A DNA stretch of 64,000 bases from Desulfopila sp. IMCC35006 (GCF_005116645.1 NZ_SWCM01000010.1:124001-188000); one strand, 5' to 3'; positions 8,891-18,733 are shown, counted from the stretch's first letter. Numbers and translations are program-made. Notes: generated by a model from the sequence alone, not told the origin.

Positions 8891-10696
8891 ATGGTTTCTG
8901 GTGAATTTCGAGATGATATTGTAGCACGGATCAAGGAAGAATCAGATATCGTGCAGATTATTGGCGAATGTGTTGATTTGAAAAAGAGCGGCACGCGTTT
9001 TCTTGGCCTGTGTCCCTTTCATGGGGAGAAGACGCCTTCTTTTTCAGTACACAGCGGACAGCAGTTCTTCCATTGCTTTGGCTGCGGGGAATCCGGCGAT
9101 GTCTTCACTTTTGTGATGAAATACTACAGCCTCGATTTTCCGGATGCCATAAAACTACTGGCCGGCAAATATAACATCGAGCTGCCTGAGCGCCGTCGTT
9201 CTCAAGAAGAACAAATGCGGGCCCAAAAGAAAGATCAGCTTTTTGCAGTCAATGAAAAAGCTGCATCGATATACAGTCGCTATCTGCTGGAATCGCCAGG
9301 TGCGAGAGCTGCCAGGGCATATCTGCAAAACCGAGGAGTGAAGGAAGACATCCTCACCAGGTTTCGTCTCGGATATGCGCCGGCGGTCGAGGTTGAAGGC
9401 TGGAATTTTCTTGGTGGTCGTATCCCCGGAGCTGAGTCGAAAGCGGCTGTTGAGGCCGGTTTGCTGGTGGAGCGTGAAAATGGGGGAACCTATGATCGTT
9501 TTCGGGATCGCATTGTTTTTCCTATTGCCGATTTAAGCGGGCGAATTTGCGGCTTTGGCGGCAGGATTGTCGGCGAAGGGCAGCCGAAGTATCTCAACTC
9601 GCCGGAAAGCCCGGTGTTTAATAAGAGTAATCTGCTTCTCGGTCTGTATCAGCAAAAAGAAGATATTCGCCGGAACAATGAAGCGGTTCTGGTCGAGGGC
9701 AACTTTGATCTCATTTCTCTTGTTGCCGCCGGCTGTACCAACGTGGTGGCGCCTCTGGGAACGGCTTTAACCCGGGAGCAGCTGAGACTGATCAAGCGGT
9801 TCGCCGAACGGGTGACCCTTCTTTTTGATGGTGACGCGGCGGGTATAAAGGCTGCCGTCAGAGGGGTGCCATTATTTCTTGCCGAACAGATTGCCGGTCG
9901 GGTCGCAGTTCTCCCGGAGGGAGATGATCCAGACACCTTTATCCGAAAAAAGGGTCTGGCGCCGCTGCTCCAGCTGCTCGAGCGGGCGGAATCTCTGCCC
10001 GAGTTTGTGCTGCACCGTTTTATTGCCGAGTTTGGTCTTACTCTGGACGGGAAACGTCAGATTGTAGAGGAATTACAGCCATTATTGAAAGCTGCGGTTT
10101 CACCGTTGCAGCGTTCGGTTTTCGCTGCCCATTTCGCGGAAAAACTGGGCATACCGCCGGAACAGCTTGCCGGGCCATCTGCCGCAGCTCCAGTCGCTCC
10201 CGCTGCTGCTCCGGCTGTTCCTGGTAAAAAGCGTAGCGTTGAACGGATCGTGCCCCTGTCGATATCGCAACGGCAGTTGGTTGAGTTCATGATTCTCCAA
10301 CCACAATTTTTTCCCCAGCTGGAAGAGGGGGGGCTCCGGGAGTGTCTGGCGGATGGCGTCGGGGAGATTCTTTTTTTACAGCTCAAAAGTTTGCTGGCCA
10401 GAAAAAACGATGCAGAGCCTGAGGAACTGTTGACCGTACTTCCTGAAGGTGCTGAACGAAATCTGGTCGCGGAACTGCTGCAGCGGGCCCCCATTCATGC
10501 CCAGGGAACAAGTGAAGATGACAGCCGGGAGGAATTTGCCGATCTTCTTTTATATCTTCGCAGATATCGTCTTAAAAAAAATTCGGAAGAGCTCATGGCA
10601 CGAATGCAACGCGCGCAACAGGATGGGAATGCAGGATTATTGCAGGAGCTGATGATGCAGAAAATGGAAATTACCCGGAAGCTGCACGAGGAGTAA
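8891..10696 (+). CDS. dnaG: DNA primase
   Basis: 601 aa, the usual size. It makes RNA primers for replication. An N-terminal CHC2 zinc finger is seen at C41, H44, C62 and C65 (CPFH...CFGC). The catalytic core follows, with EGNFDLISL as the Toprim Glu region near 263 and LLFDGDAAG near residue 310 carrying the metal-binding Asp residues. An Ala/Pro-rich linker (about 435-447) leads to a C-terminal helicase-interaction region. The start has GAGGAAGG 4-5 nt upstream. It lies upstream of rpoD, the conserved macromolecular-synthesis arrangement. Confidence 0.97.
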   Translation: MVSGEFRDDIVARIKEESDIVQIIGECVDLKKSGTRFLGLCPFHGEKTPSFSVHSGQQFFHCFGCGESGDVFTFVMKYYSLDFPDAIKLLAGKYNIELPERRRSQEEQMRAQKKDQLFAVNEKAASIYSRYLLESPGARAARAYLQNRGVKEDILTRFRLGYAPAVEVEGWNFLGGRIPGAESKAAVEAGLLVERENGGTYDRFRDRIVFPIADLSGRICGFGGRIVGEGQPKYLNSPESPVFNKSNLLLGLYQQKEDIRRNNEAVLVEGNFDLISLVAAGCTNVVAPLGTALTREQLRLIKRFAERVTLLFDGDAAGIKAAVRGVPLFLAEQIAGRVAVLPEGDDPDTFIRKKGLAPLLQLLERAESLPEFVLHRFIAEFGLTLDGKRQIVEELQPLLKAAVSPLQRSVFAAHFAEKLGIPPEQLAGPSAAAPVAPAAAPAVPGKKRSVERIVPLSISQRQLVEFMILQPQFFPQLEEGGLRECLADGVGEILFLQLKSLLARKNDAEPEELLTVLPEGAERNLVAELLQRAPIHAQGTSEDDSREEFADLLLYLRRYRLKKNSEELMARMQRAQQDGNAGLLQELMMQKMEITRKLHEE

Positions 10697-10810
10697 ACGT
10701 TCTTGTTTGCAAACAATTGCCCTGTGCTGTGAATCCATGTTTTTGGCCGTTGTTGTATGAATTTACTTGACATTTGCTTCCGTTTCGTTTGATTGGAGAG
10801 AGTGTCCCGG

Positions 10811-10915
10811 ATGGTTAGTGATTGTAATAGCAGAATAATTGGCCGATACGATGAACGGATAAGGCGTATTATTGATGGTTGTCGTGCAGCGTGTACACCT
10901 ATTTTGCTGCAGTGA
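10811..10915 (+). CDS. Possible 34-codon leader ORF upstream of rpoD
   Basis: A short ORF (34 codons plus TGA) with a good Shine-Dalgarno (GGAGAGAG, 8 nt before its ATG) sits in the dnaG-rpoD gap. It is in the same frame as rpoD, its TGA lying 9 nt before the rpoD ATG. The peptide is rich in Arg, Ile and Cys (for example RIIGRYDERIRRIID) and matches nothing I know. It could be a leader affecting rpoD translation or an accidental ORF. Confidence 0.3.
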   Translation: MVSDCNSRIIGRYDERIRRIIDGCRAACTPILLQ

Positions 10916-10924
10916 GGCGAATGT

Positions 10925-12583
10925 ATGACTTCGGCAGGGAGTAGAGACGAAATGGGAAGAGATTTTGACGAGTCAATGACAAATTATGATATGGAAGAAG
11001 ACGCATCGTTTAGCGACCTGTCTGAGACTTCTGATGACGATATACCGTCCCCCGTGGATTTTTCCGATTTGAACTTTGACCGACGAAGTGGCCGGCAAGA
11101 GCGCCGAAACAGTCCTTTTGGCGACAGGAGAAAGGCAGACAGGCGGAGGGCTTCCCGGCATACTGATGATTCTGGAAGAGCTTCCAAGTCGGATGCGTTC
11201 GTCGATCCAATGAACATTTATCTCCGGGAGATGGGGACGCTCACTCTTCTGAGTCATGAAGAAGAATTAAAGCTGGCGAAGATGATGGAGGAAGGGAAAC
11301 GTCGGGTGCAGGATGTCGTCTTGAAAACCCCTCTGGCTATTCCCGCTCTCCTTGAAGTTGTCAGAGGCCTGGACGCTAATGCCGAAAAAATATGTCAGAT
11401 CATTTCCGGAATAGCCGATAATACTACTGATATTATGAAGAAGGAAAGTAAGGATTTTCTTCTTCGCATCGACAAGGCCGTCGGGTTGGATAAAGAACGG
11501 CAAGGACTGTTGGCTCGTTATTTACAATTAAATGCCAAAACCGCCGAGGCCGAAAGCCAATTGGCGGAAATAGAACAAAAAGGTGCAGCGATCGCCCAGC
11601 TGTTTGCTGATAAGGATATCTGCGCTGACTGTATCAAAGCTATAGCTGCCGGCCTTGAGGAACTTTCGAAGCGGTTTCGCAAGGTTTTTGTGGAAGTGAT
11701 GGGTGAGCATGTGGGGCGGGCAACCGACTCTTCCACTGAAGTTGTTCCGGAGCTTATTGAACTGCAGGTGAATCGTCAGATGCTTGAAGAATCTGGTATC
11801 GATGAGAGACAGCTGCGGCACATTCTGCAGGAAGTTGATATTGGGTGGGAGCAGTACAAACAGGGAAAAGAAGGCCTGGTGCGGGCGAATCTTCGCCTGG
11901 TGATTTCGGTATCAAAGAAATTTGTCAATCGCGGTCTGCAGTTTTCCGACCTCATTCAGGAAGGAAATATCGGGTTAATGAAGGCTGTTGAAAAATTCGA
12001 CTACCACCGGGGCTATAAATTCAGTACCTATGCCACATGGTGGATCAGGCAGGCGATTACCCGAGGTATTGCCGATCAGGGCCGGACTATCCGTCTGCCA
12101 GTGCACATGATTGAAACGATTAACCGTCTGCTTCGGGTGTCAAAGGATTTCATGCTGGAAGAACATCGTGAGCCGAGCCCCGAAGAGATGTCTGAGCTGT
12201 TGGGTACGGATGTTGCCAAGGTCAAGTCAGCGCTCAAAATTGCCAAGGATGCTGTGTCGCTCGATACGCCGGTCGGTGACGATGGAGAGACTTTTTTAGG
12301 TGATTTTATTGAAGATCAGGATAAACTTGGTCCGGATGAAATTTCCATGGTAGCAAGTCTCAGGCAATGCCTTAACCAGGTACTGTCATCGCTGTCCCCG
12401 CGCGAGGCCAAGGTCCTGAAGATGCGTTATGGTATCGATGTGGATTGCGATCATACTCTGGAAGAGGTGGGGCAATGTTTTGCGGTGACCAGAGAACGGA
12501 TCCGACAGATTGAAGCTCAGGCCATCATGAAACTGAAGCATCCGTCACGCATTGAGGAGTTGCGAGTGTTCATGACCGATTAA
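10925..12583 (+). CDS. rpoD: RNA polymerase primary sigma factor (sigma-70)
   Basis: 552 aa. Region 1.2 begins near residue 95 ([21 protein letters not shown]). A large non-conserved domain follows, then region 2 ([53 protein letters not shown]), region 3 ([13 protein letters not shown]) and region 4 ([15 protein letters not shown], ending in [12 protein letters not shown]). The N-terminal 90 residues are acidic and then Arg-rich ([12 protein letters not shown]) and do not show the usual region 1.1 pattern. An in-frame TGA at 10913 rules out a longer ATG start. Housekeeping role is inferred from the dnaG context and full region 2-4 conservation. Confidence 0.96.
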   Translation: MTSAGSRDEMGRDFDESMTNYDMEEDASFSDLSETSDDDIPSPVDFSDLNFDRRSGRQERRNSPFGDRRKADRRRASRHTDDSGRASKSDAFVDPMNIYLREMGTLTLLSHEEELKLAKMMEEGKRRVQDVVLKTPLAIPALLEVVRGLDANAEKICQIISGIADNTTDIMKKESKDFLLRIDKAVGLDKERQGLLARYLQLNAKTAEAESQLAEIEQKGAAIAQLFADKDICADCIKAIAAGLEELSKRFRKVFVEVMGEHVGRATDSSTEVVPELIELQVNRQMLEESGIDERQLRHILQEVDIGWEQYKQGKEGLVRANLRLVISVSKKFVNRGLQFSDLIQEGNIGLMKAVEKFDYHRGYKFSTYATWWIRQAITRGIADQGRTIRLPVHMIETINRLLRVSKDFMLEEHREPSPEEMSELLGTDVAKVKSALKIAKDAVSLDTPVGDDGETFLGDFIEDQDKLGPDEISMVASLRQCLNQVLSSLSPREAKVLKMRYGIDVDCDHTLEEVGQCFAVTRERIRQIEAQAIMKLKHPSRIEELRVFMTD

Positions 12584-12793
12584 AGTGCCACGATAGTATG
12601 GGCAAGGCTTCCAGCTTGATTTTGCAGAGCCGTCTTGCCGGATGGAGAATTAATTGAAACAGTGTGCCTCGCATGGGAGCTTTTTGCTATGCCGGCGCCA
12701 ATCTTATGTCTTTACGAGTTTGTTAATGCTTTTCCGCTTGAACATAGTCCGCAAGTTAACTCTTCCCAATGGATACACGGTGAGGAAGAGGTC

Positions 12794-13900
12794 GTGACCT
12801 CCATCCTCGACTGGATAAACTTGAGTCTTGTCCCCGGCCTGGGGCTGGGTGGATTTTGGCGCCTTGTCAAACATTTCCATTCCCCGGCAGAAGTACTTCG
12901 TGCCTCAGAAAAAGAGGTGCTGCACGTCAAGGGGATCAAGGATCGCCAGATAGCTGGTCTTTTTTCGGCAATAGACATCCGAAGTCGAGCCGAGCAGGAG
13001 CTTGAACGGTTGTCCGTTCTTGGCGGGGTTGCCGTTTCTTTCGCAGACGAGGCGTATCCGCCGTTGCTGCAACAACTTGTAGACCCGCCACCGGTGCTCT
13101 ATCTTCTCGGTCAGAGTGAACTTTTGCGCACTCCCTGTGTCGCTGTGGTTGGTTCGCGCGCGGCCACCAGTTATGGTCGGAGGACGGCTTTTAACTTAAG
13201 CCGGAGCCTGGCAGCTATGTCGGTGACGGTTGTCTCCGGACTTGCTCTGGGAATCGATGCCGAATCCCATTCAGGTGCCCTGGCGTGCGGGGGGAATACT
13301 GTTGCGGTACTTGGCTGCGGTCTGGATGTGGTCTATCCGCAGCAGAATAAATCTCTTTATGCGCAAATTGCCGAACGTGGTGCCCTGGTAACCGAATATC
13401 CTCTCGGAACGAGGCCGGAAGGCTTTCGTTTTCCGGCAAGAAACCGTATTATAGCCGGTCTCAGTCAGGGCGTCATTGTGGTCGAGGCGGCCCGGAGATC
13501 AGGATCTCTCATCACCGCTCAGATGGCTCTCGACTATGGCCGTGAGGTATTTGCAGTTCCCGGTCAGGTTGATTCCTGCAAGAGTGAGGGGACCCACTGG
13601 CTGTTGCAGCAGGGAGCAAAGCTGGTGCAAAGGGTTGAGGATATAGTTGTCGAATTAGATGTGCCAGACACAACGACTCAAACCACAACGAAGGCTTTGC
13701 CACAGGGGAGCATGAAGGACATTGAACCTGATGCATTGATTTTGTTGAGTTATATTGAACCCTATCCCCTGGTGCGGGATGTCTTACTGGAAAAGTCGGG
13801 TTTTACTCCGGCGCGTCTGAGTGAGCTTTTGTTGTTGCTCGAGCTGGATGGGCTCATCGAAATGCTTCCCGGGGATAAACTGAGAAAAATCGACTCATAA
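12794..13900 (+). CDS. dprA: DNA-processing protein DprA
   Basis: DprA/Smf binds incoming single-stranded DNA and loads RecA during transformation. Visible elements: an N-terminal SAM-like segment (LSLVPGLGLGGFWRLVKHF); the extended Rossmann fold with VAVVGSRAATSYGRR, SGLALGIDAESHSGAL, VLGCGLDVVYPQQN, FPARNRIIAGLSQGVIVVEA and SLITAQMALDYGREVFAVPG; and a C-terminal winged helix (about the last 60 residues). The start is uncertain. The GTG at 12794 has GAGG 8 nt upstream and fits the family N-terminus; ATG 12689 and TTG 12635 are in the same frame. It follows rpoD and precedes rpe. Confidence 0.92.
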   Translation: MTSILDWINLSLVPGLGLGGFWRLVKHFHSPAEVLRASEKEVLHVKGIKDRQIAGLFSAIDIRSRAEQELERLSVLGGVAVSFADEAYPPLLQQLVDPPPVLYLLGQSELLRTPCVAVVGSRAATSYGRRTAFNLSRSLAAMSVTVVSGLALGIDAESHSGALACGGNTVAVLGCGLDVVYPQQNKSLYAQIAERGALVTEYPLGTRPEGFRFPARNRIIAGLSQGVIVVEAARRSGSLITAQMALDYGREVFAVPGQVDSCKSEGTHWLLQQGAKLVQRVEDIVVELDVPDTTTQTTTKALPQGSMKDIEPDALILLSYIEPYPLVRDVLLEKSGFTPARLSELLLLLELDGLIEMLPGDKLRKIDS

Positions 13901-13966
13901 TCCCTGGATTTTTTCCCTGTCCGAAGAGTTTTTCCCCAGATAAACAGATTGCTGTAAAGGAGCAGT

Positions 13967-14650
13967 ATGAGCAAAAGGATACAGATTGCACCTTCAATAT
14001 TGTCTGCTGATTTTAGTCGATTAGGCGATGAGATACGAGCTGTTGCCAGTGCAGGTTGCGATATTATTCATATTGATGTGATGGATGGTCACTTTGTGCC
14101 GAACATCACCATTGGTCCTCTGGTTGTTAAAGCCGCCAGAGCTGTTACCGGTAAGGAGCTGGATGTCCATCTGATGATCGCAGATGCTGACAAGTATGTC
14201 GATGCGTTTGCCTCAGCCGGCGCTGACTGGATAACCGTGCATGTGGAGGCCTGCCCGCATCTGCATCGAACCGTTTCCAGAATCAAGGAACTGGGCAAAA
14301 AAGCCGGTGTGGTTGTCAATCCTGCGACATCGCTTGCCACCCTCGATTATATTCTCGAAGATGTGGATCTGGTTATGCTGATGTCGGTGAATCCGGGATT
14401 TGGCGGGCAGTCGTTTATTCCTTCAACCCTTGGCAAAATATGGCAGCTCAGGCAGCGGATTGACGCGATGGGGCTTGAGGTCGAAATTGAGGTGGATGGC
14501 GGAATAAGCGAAACGACTATCGCCGATGTCGCTGAAGCCGGCGCCAATATCTTTGTCGCCGGCTCGGCGATATATGGCAGTAAGGACTATAAACAGACCA
14601 TTGCTTCGCTGAGAAAAAAGGCCGAGGTTGCCGCCGCACGGTATCGATAA
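13967..14650 (+). CDS. rpe: Ribulose-phosphate 3-epimerase
   Basis: Interconverts ribulose 5-phosphate and xylulose 5-phosphate in the pentose phosphate pathway. The 227-aa TIM barrel has every family hallmark: IAPSILSADFSRL at the start, HIDVMDGHFVPNITIGP with the metal-binding His/Asp, DVHLMI, MSVNPGFGGQSFIP and EVDGGI with the second catalytic Asp, then a GSAIYGSKDY phosphate site. The start ATG has AAAGGAG 7 nt upstream. It is 66 bp downstream of dprA and probably in that unit; the 400-bp gap after it separates it from dsrA. Confidence 0.96.
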   Translation: MSKRIQIAPSILSADFSRLGDEIRAVASAGCDIIHIDVMDGHFVPNITIGPLVVKAARAVTGKELDVHLMIADADKYVDAFASAGADWITVHVEACPHLHRTVSRIKELGKKAGVVVNPATSLATLDYILEDVDLVMLMSVNPGFGGQSFIPSTLGKIWQLRQRIDAMGLEVEIEVDGGISETTIADVAEAGANIFVAGSAIYGSKDYKQTIASLRKKAEVAAARYR

Positions 14651-14824
14651 TGGAAAGTGATCGTGTCTGCGGTACTGTCTGGTGCTGGAGCAGGGGGGCT
14701 TAGGTTTTTGACCGGTGAGACCGGCGTAAGGGTAATGCTGAAACAATTGGTAGATAAAGCAAAGTATAGGGATTTTGGGCCTGAATGACGGTTCAGTTGA
14801 TAGCTCGATTCTATTGGATTTTTG

Positions 14825-14853
14825 TTGACAAAAGTGCGCAGCAAAGATATTCT
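14825..14853 (+). promoter_or_regulatory. Sigma-70 promoter of the dsr operon
   Basis: TTGACA (14825-14830), a 17-nt spacer and TATTCT (14848-14853): an exact -35 and a good -10, the best promoter match I noticed in the window. It implies a leader of about 190 nt before dsrA, whose ribosome site AAAGGAGG is also near-consensus. The rest of the 14651-15051 gap shows no ORF or RNA gene I can recognise. Confidence 0.65.
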
Positions 14854-15051
14854 CACACGCTGAATGAAAATTCATAATCGCGGTATGCTGTTCTTCGCAC
14901 GCATTAAAAATGTCAGAAAGGTTGTTGCAGTCCGTACACTCAAAATAATAAACAGGAAAGCTTGTTCTCAGTTTTTTGTTTAGAGTAAGAGTTTGGATAC
15001 AATGAGTTTGGTTAAGGTTGCAGTATAAACAGTAATTCAAAGGAGGAAATC

Positions 15052-16332
15052 ATGGCAAAGCATGAGACGCCCTTGTTGGATCAATTGGAGAGTGGCCCGT
15101 GGCCAAGCTTCGTGTCCGACCTTAAGCGCCAGGCCGAAAAAAAGCCTGAGTGTTGGGATATTCTTGGCATCCTGGAGTTGTCCTATAAAGACAGGATCAC
15201 CCACTGGAAACACGGCGGAATCGTAGGTGTTTTTGGTTACGGTGGTGGTATTGTCGGCCGATATGCCGACGTACCGAAGTTGTTCCCTGGCGTTGAGCAT
15301 TTTCATACTATTCGTGTTGCTCAGCCGTCATCAAAGTACTATTCTACTGCAAATCTTCGTCAGTTGATGGATCTTTGGGAAAAACATGGTTCCGGTATGA
15401 CCAACTTTCACGGTTCGACCGGTGATATCATTCTCCTTGGTACCCGTACCGAAAACCTCGAACCTTTTTTCTGGGATCTGACCCATGATATGGGCCAGGA
15501 TCTGGGTGGTTCCGGTTCCAATCTGCGTACTCCTGCCAACTGTGTCGGTCAATCCCGTTGTGAATGGTCCTGCTACGATACGGAAGAAGTCTGTTACCAT
15601 TTGACCATGCATTATCAGGACGAGATTCATCGTCCGGCTTTCCCTTATAAATTCAAGTTCAAGTTCTCCGGATGTCCCAACGACTGTGTTGCCGCTATTG
15701 CCCGCTCAGATGTCAGCGTTATCGGCACCTGGAGAGATAATATCCGTATCGATCAGGCTGCCGTAAAAGAGTATGTTGCCGGTAACTATCCGCCAAATGG
15801 TGGTGCTCATTCCGGTCGGGACTGGGGTAAGTTTGATCTTCAGAAAGAAGTTATCGATCTCTGTCCTACCGAATGTATGTGGATGGAAGGCGATGAACTG
15901 AAAATTGACGATAAAGAATGTACCCGCTGCATGCATTGCATTAATGTTATGCCACGCGCACTTCGTCCTGGCGCTGATCAAGGTGCTTCAGTCTGTGTCG
16001 GTGCAAAAGCCCCGATCCTGGATGGTGCTCAGTTCTCAACCCTTATCGTGCCCTTCATGAAAGTATCCAAGGACAACGAATTCGAAGAACTTATTGAGTT
16101 TATCGAAGGAATCTGGGACTGGTGGATGGAAGTTGGCAAGAACCGTGAGCGTGTTGGTGAGACCATGCAACGTGTAGGTCTTCCTACCTTCCTGCAGGTT
16201 ATGGGTATCGACCCGATCCCGCAGCATGTAAAAGAGCCTCGGTCTAACCCTTATGTCTTCTGGAAAGAAGAAGAAGTTGAGGGTGGTTTTGAGCGTGATA
16301 TCGTTGAGTTCCGCGCTAAACACGCTGCCTAA
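15052..16332 (+). CDS. dsrA: Dissimilatory sulfite reductase subunit alpha
   Basis: Catalyses sulfite reduction as part of the DsrA2B2 complex in the cytoplasm, the terminal enzyme of sulfate respiration. 426 aa, normal length. The siroheme/4Fe-4S ligands are C164-x5-C170 and C208-x3-C212 (SGCPNDC). An inserted ferredoxin domain has C271 and C275 upstream and C290-x2-C293-x2-C296 (ECTRCMHC). The promoter with TTGACA-17-TATTCT lies about 200 nt upstream, and AAAGGAGGAAATC precedes the ATG. dsrB and dsrD follow. The lack of rDsr-linked genes (dsrEFH, dsrL) nearby and the presence of dsrD favour the reductive type. Confidence 0.98.
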   Translation: MAKHETPLLDQLESGPWPSFVSDLKRQAEKKPECWDILGILELSYKDRITHWKHGGIVGVFGYGGGIVGRYADVPKLFPGVEHFHTIRVAQPSSKYYSTANLRQLMDLWEKHGSGMTNFHGSTGDIILLGTRTENLEPFFWDLTHDMGQDLGGSGSNLRTPANCVGQSRCEWSCYDTEEVCYHLTMHYQDEIHRPAFPYKFKFKFSGCPNDCVAAIARSDVSVIGTWRDNIRIDQAAVKEYVAGNYPPNGGAHSGRDWGKFDLQKEVIDLCPTECMWMEGDELKIDDKECTRCMHCINVMPRALRPGADQGASVCVGAKAPILDGAQFSTLIVPFMKVSKDNEFEELIEFIEGIWDWWMEVGKNRERVGETMQRVGLPTFLQVMGIDPIPQHVKEPRSNPYVFWKEEEVEGGFERDIVEFRAKHAA

Positions 16333-16389
16333 TTAATGTTTTTTTAATTTGAGCTAAAAATTCATATTAAATTTAAGGAGATTTACACC

Positions 16390-17517
16390 ATGGGTTATGA
16401 TCCGACTAAACCAATGGAAGGCCGTATTTCAGATCTTGGTCCACCAAATTACGAACAGTTTTTTCCACCGGTCATCAAGGCGAACAAAGGCAAATGGTTG
16501 TGGCACGAAATTCTTCAGCCGGGCGTTCTGGTACACAAATCCGAGACCGGCGATGAGGTATATACCGTTCGCTGCGGTACCTGCCGTCTTGTCTCTGTAG
16601 AGTATATTCGCGAAGTGTGCGACATCGCTGATAAGCATTGTGACGGATTCCTGCGTTTCACGACCCGTAACAACGTTGAGTTCATGGTTGACTCTAAAGA
16701 GAAAGTTCAGCCTCTGCTCGATACTCTTGCCGGTCTGGGGAACAGATTCCCAGTTGGTGGAACCGGAGCTGGTCTGACCAATATCGTCCATACTCAGGGC
16801 TGGGTTCATTGTCATACCCCGGCAACCGACGCCTCAGGTGTTGTCAAGGCGGTTATGGATGAGTTGTTCGAGTACTTTACCTCCATGAAACTGCCGGCAC
16901 AGGTGCGTATTGCTCTGGCATGCTGTCTGAATATGTGTGGCGCGGTGCATGCATCCGATATCGCGATCCTCGGTATTCACCGCAAGCCGCCGATGATCGA
17001 CCATAGTCGTATCACCGGTGTCTGTGAGCTGCCGCTGGCGATTGCCTCTTGTCCTCTTGGTGCTGTTAAGCCTGCGAAAGCAGAGGTTGACGGAAAAGAG
17101 ATCAAGACTGTCAAGGTAAACGTTGAACGTTGTATGTTCTGTGGTAACTGCTACACCATGTGTCCTGCAATGCCGTTGGCGGACCCGGAAGGTGACGGTA
17201 TCGCTATTCTGGTTGGTGGAAAGGTTTCCAACAGGATCAGCGCACCGAAGTTTTCCAAGCTGGTTATCCCATTCTTACCAAACACTACTCCTCGTTGGCC
17301 TGAAACTGTTCAGGCCGTCAAGCAAATCCTTGAAGCGTATGCTGCCGATGCGAAGAAATATGAGCGCGTTGGTGAGTGGGCAGAGAGAATTGGTTGGGAG
17401 AAGTTCTTTGAAAAATGTGATATTCCATTTACTATGAAGAGCATCGACGATTATCGTCTTGCTTATGACACCTGGCGCACTACCACACAGTTCAAGTACA
17501 CCAGCCATATCAAATAG
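16390..17517 (+). CDS. dsrB: Dissimilatory sulfite reductase subunit beta
   Basis: Partner of DsrA. 375 aa, within the family range. It shows the [15 protein letters not shown] sulfite-reductase half-domain elements, the C179-x3-C183 pair (CLNMCG), and a 4Fe-4S ferredoxin site at C248, C251, C254, C258 ([11 protein letters not shown]). A TAAGGAG ribosome site lies 10 nt before the ATG, 57 bp after dsrA. An inverted repeat separates it from dsrD. Like dsrA it has strongly biased codon choice, suggesting high expression. Confidence 0.98.
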   Translation: MGYDPTKPMEGRISDLGPPNYEQFFPPVIKANKGKWLWHEILQPGVLVHKSETGDEVYTVRCGTCRLVSVEYIREVCDIADKHCDGFLRFTTRNNVEFMVDSKEKVQPLLDTLAGLGNRFPVGGTGAGLTNIVHTQGWVHCHTPATDASGVVKAVMDELFEYFTSMKLPAQVRIALACCLNMCGAVHASDIAILGIHRKPPMIDHSRITGVCELPLAIASCPLGAVKPAKAEVDGKEIKTVKVNVERCMFCGNCYTMCPAMPLADPEGDGIAILVGGKVSNRISAPKFSKLVIPFLPNTTPRWPETVQAVKQILEAYAADAKKYERVGEWAERIGWEKFFEKCDIPFTMKSIDDYRLAYDTWRTTTQFKYTSHIK

Positions 17518-17539
17518 TAAGGCAAGAGTGGCATTTAAA

Positions 17540-17566
17540 GATCAGGTGGTGTAGAGCCGCCTGATC
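17540..17566 (+). promoter_or_regulatory. Intercistronic hairpin between dsrB and dsrD
   Basis: GATCAGGTGG pairs with CCGCCTGATC across a 7-nt loop (10-bp stem, one G-U). There is no T-tract, so it is not a classical terminator. It could stabilise the dsrAB message or reduce read-through to dsrD. Confidence 0.55.
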
Positions 17567-17609
17567 ATTAGATACTTTCTTCCACAAAAACTATATCAGG
17601 AGTAATATT

Positions 17610-17861
17610 ATGGCACTCAGTACAGAAGAGCTTAAGAAAGCGATTGAAGAAAAGGCTCTCAAGTCTCCTAAACCGCAGCTCTATATTAAGGATTTCTATG
17701 CATGTGATCCTGATTCCAAGCCGCGGGTTATCAAGAATATTGCCAACGAGATGGTACGGGAAGGAAAACTGATGTTCTGGTCTTCCGGATCTACTACCAT
17801 GTATGCTGTTCCCAGCCGTATAAAGAATGAAGAAAGCTCAGAAGGCATCGGCAACGAGTAA
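17610..17861 (+). CDS. dsrD: Dissimilatory sulfite reductase accessory protein DsrD
   Basis: 83 aa, close to the usual 75-80. It is a winged-helix protein found in reductive sulfate or sulfite reducers and reported to activate DsrAB. It contains the family elements SPKPQLYIKDFYAC, KPRVIKNIANEMVREGKLMFWSSGSTTMY (read in separate parts). CAGGAG lies about 8 nt before the ATG. It is the last gene of the operon, with a strong terminator 20 bp after its stop codon. Its presence supports a sulfate-reducing rather than sulfur-oxidising host. Confidence 0.96.
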   Translation: MALSTEELKKAIEEKALKSPKPQLYIKDFYACDPDSKPRVIKNIANEMVREGKLMFWSSGSTTMYAVPSRIKNEESSEGIGNE

Positions 17862-17881
17862 TAATGTAGTTGGTTGTTTAT

Positions 17882-17924
17882 AAAAAGCATAAAGAATTCG
17901 TTTCTTTATGCTTTTTCTTTTTTT
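17882..17924 (+). terminator. Intrinsic terminator of dsrABD
   Basis: A 15-bp perfect stem AAAAAGCATAAAGAA / TTCTTTATGCTTTTT with a 5-nt loop is followed by CTTTTTTT. The A-tract on the 5' side could give some termination from the other strand. It ends only 4 nt before the birA ATG. Confidence 0.85.
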
Positions 17925-17927
17925 GCC

Positions 17928-18689
17928 ATGTATCCAATCCATTTCTTTAACTCCACTCCATCCACCAATATCCTTGCCAAGAAGTTGGCCGAAGATGGTG
18001 CCATTCACGGCACCGCTGTTATCGCCGCCAACCAGACCGAGGGCCGTGGCCGGCTCGGCAAAAGCTGGTTCTCAGCCGCTGGTAAAGGCCTCTATTGTTC
18101 GATAATTGTAAGAACGAGACTTGCTGTTGAGGATTACCCTAAAATCACTTTAGCTGCAGGACTTGGCGTGGCCTTAGCGATAGATCGCCTGGGTGGTGTC
18201 CGGTCACAGTTGAAATGGCCTAATGATATTTTTATTGGCGGAAAAAAGTGTGGAGGAATATTGACAGAATCCTCGGCCCTGAACGAGCCGGTTGAGCGAC
18301 GTTATGCGGTAATTGGCATCGGCTTAAACCTCGGATCGGCTTTAGAGGATTTTCCCGTGGATCTGCGTGAGCTGGCAACGTCTCTTTTTATTGAGACAGG
18401 AAAAAGCTACGATAGCCAGCGCGTTTTTACGGATATTCGTGATGAAGTTCTGCGGCAGCTCGATGTCTTTTACAATAATGGATTCGAGCCTATTCTTGCA
18501 TCCTGGAAAACTCGGGATTTCGTTTTGGGTAAGGAGATGGAATGCGTATCTTCTGAGGGCGAGATCATTACCGGGGTGTCTTTAGGGCCGGATGCTGCGG
18601 GGCAGCTGCATGTGAAGGCACCGGATGGAAGAATTCATACGGTTCTGTCTGGAGATGTTAGACTTGCTCAAATAAACAAAAGCCGATAG
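17928..18689 (+). CDS. birA: Biotin-[acetyl-CoA-carboxylase] ligase
   Basis: Activates biotin with ATP and transfers it to a biotin carboxyl carrier protein. About 253 aa from the ATG at 17928; the frame opens at 17874, but that part encodes the dsr terminator. Catalytic-domain motifs: STPSTNILAKKLAEDG, QTEGRGRLGKSWFS (GRGRxG, adenylate binding), LKWPNDIFIGGKKCGGIL with the biotin-contacting Lys, and VIGIGLNL. A C-terminal SH3-like domain follows. The N-terminal DNA-binding domain of bifunctional BirA is absent, so it is a group I enzyme without repressor function. The start lies immediately after a terminator and has no clear ribosome site. Confidence 0.93.
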   Translation: MYPIHFFNSTPSTNILAKKLAEDGAIHGTAVIAANQTEGRGRLGKSWFSAAGKGLYCSIIVRTRLAVEDYPKITLAAGLGVALAIDRLGGVRSQLKWPNDIFIGGKKCGGILTESSALNEPVERRYAVIGIGLNLGSALEDFPVDLRELATSLFIETGKSYDSQRVFTDIRDEVLRQLDVFYNNGFEPILASWKTRDFVLGKEMECVSSEGEIITGVSLGPDAAGQLHVKAPDGRIHTVLSGDVRLAQINKSR

Positions 18690-18733
18690 AGCTTTTCGTC
18701 CCTACCGGCTTGCAGCATATCAGGCCGTTGCTG

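Noticed and set aside
17874-17927. Longer birA start
   Set aside because: The extra codons are the dsrD terminator stem-loop itself.
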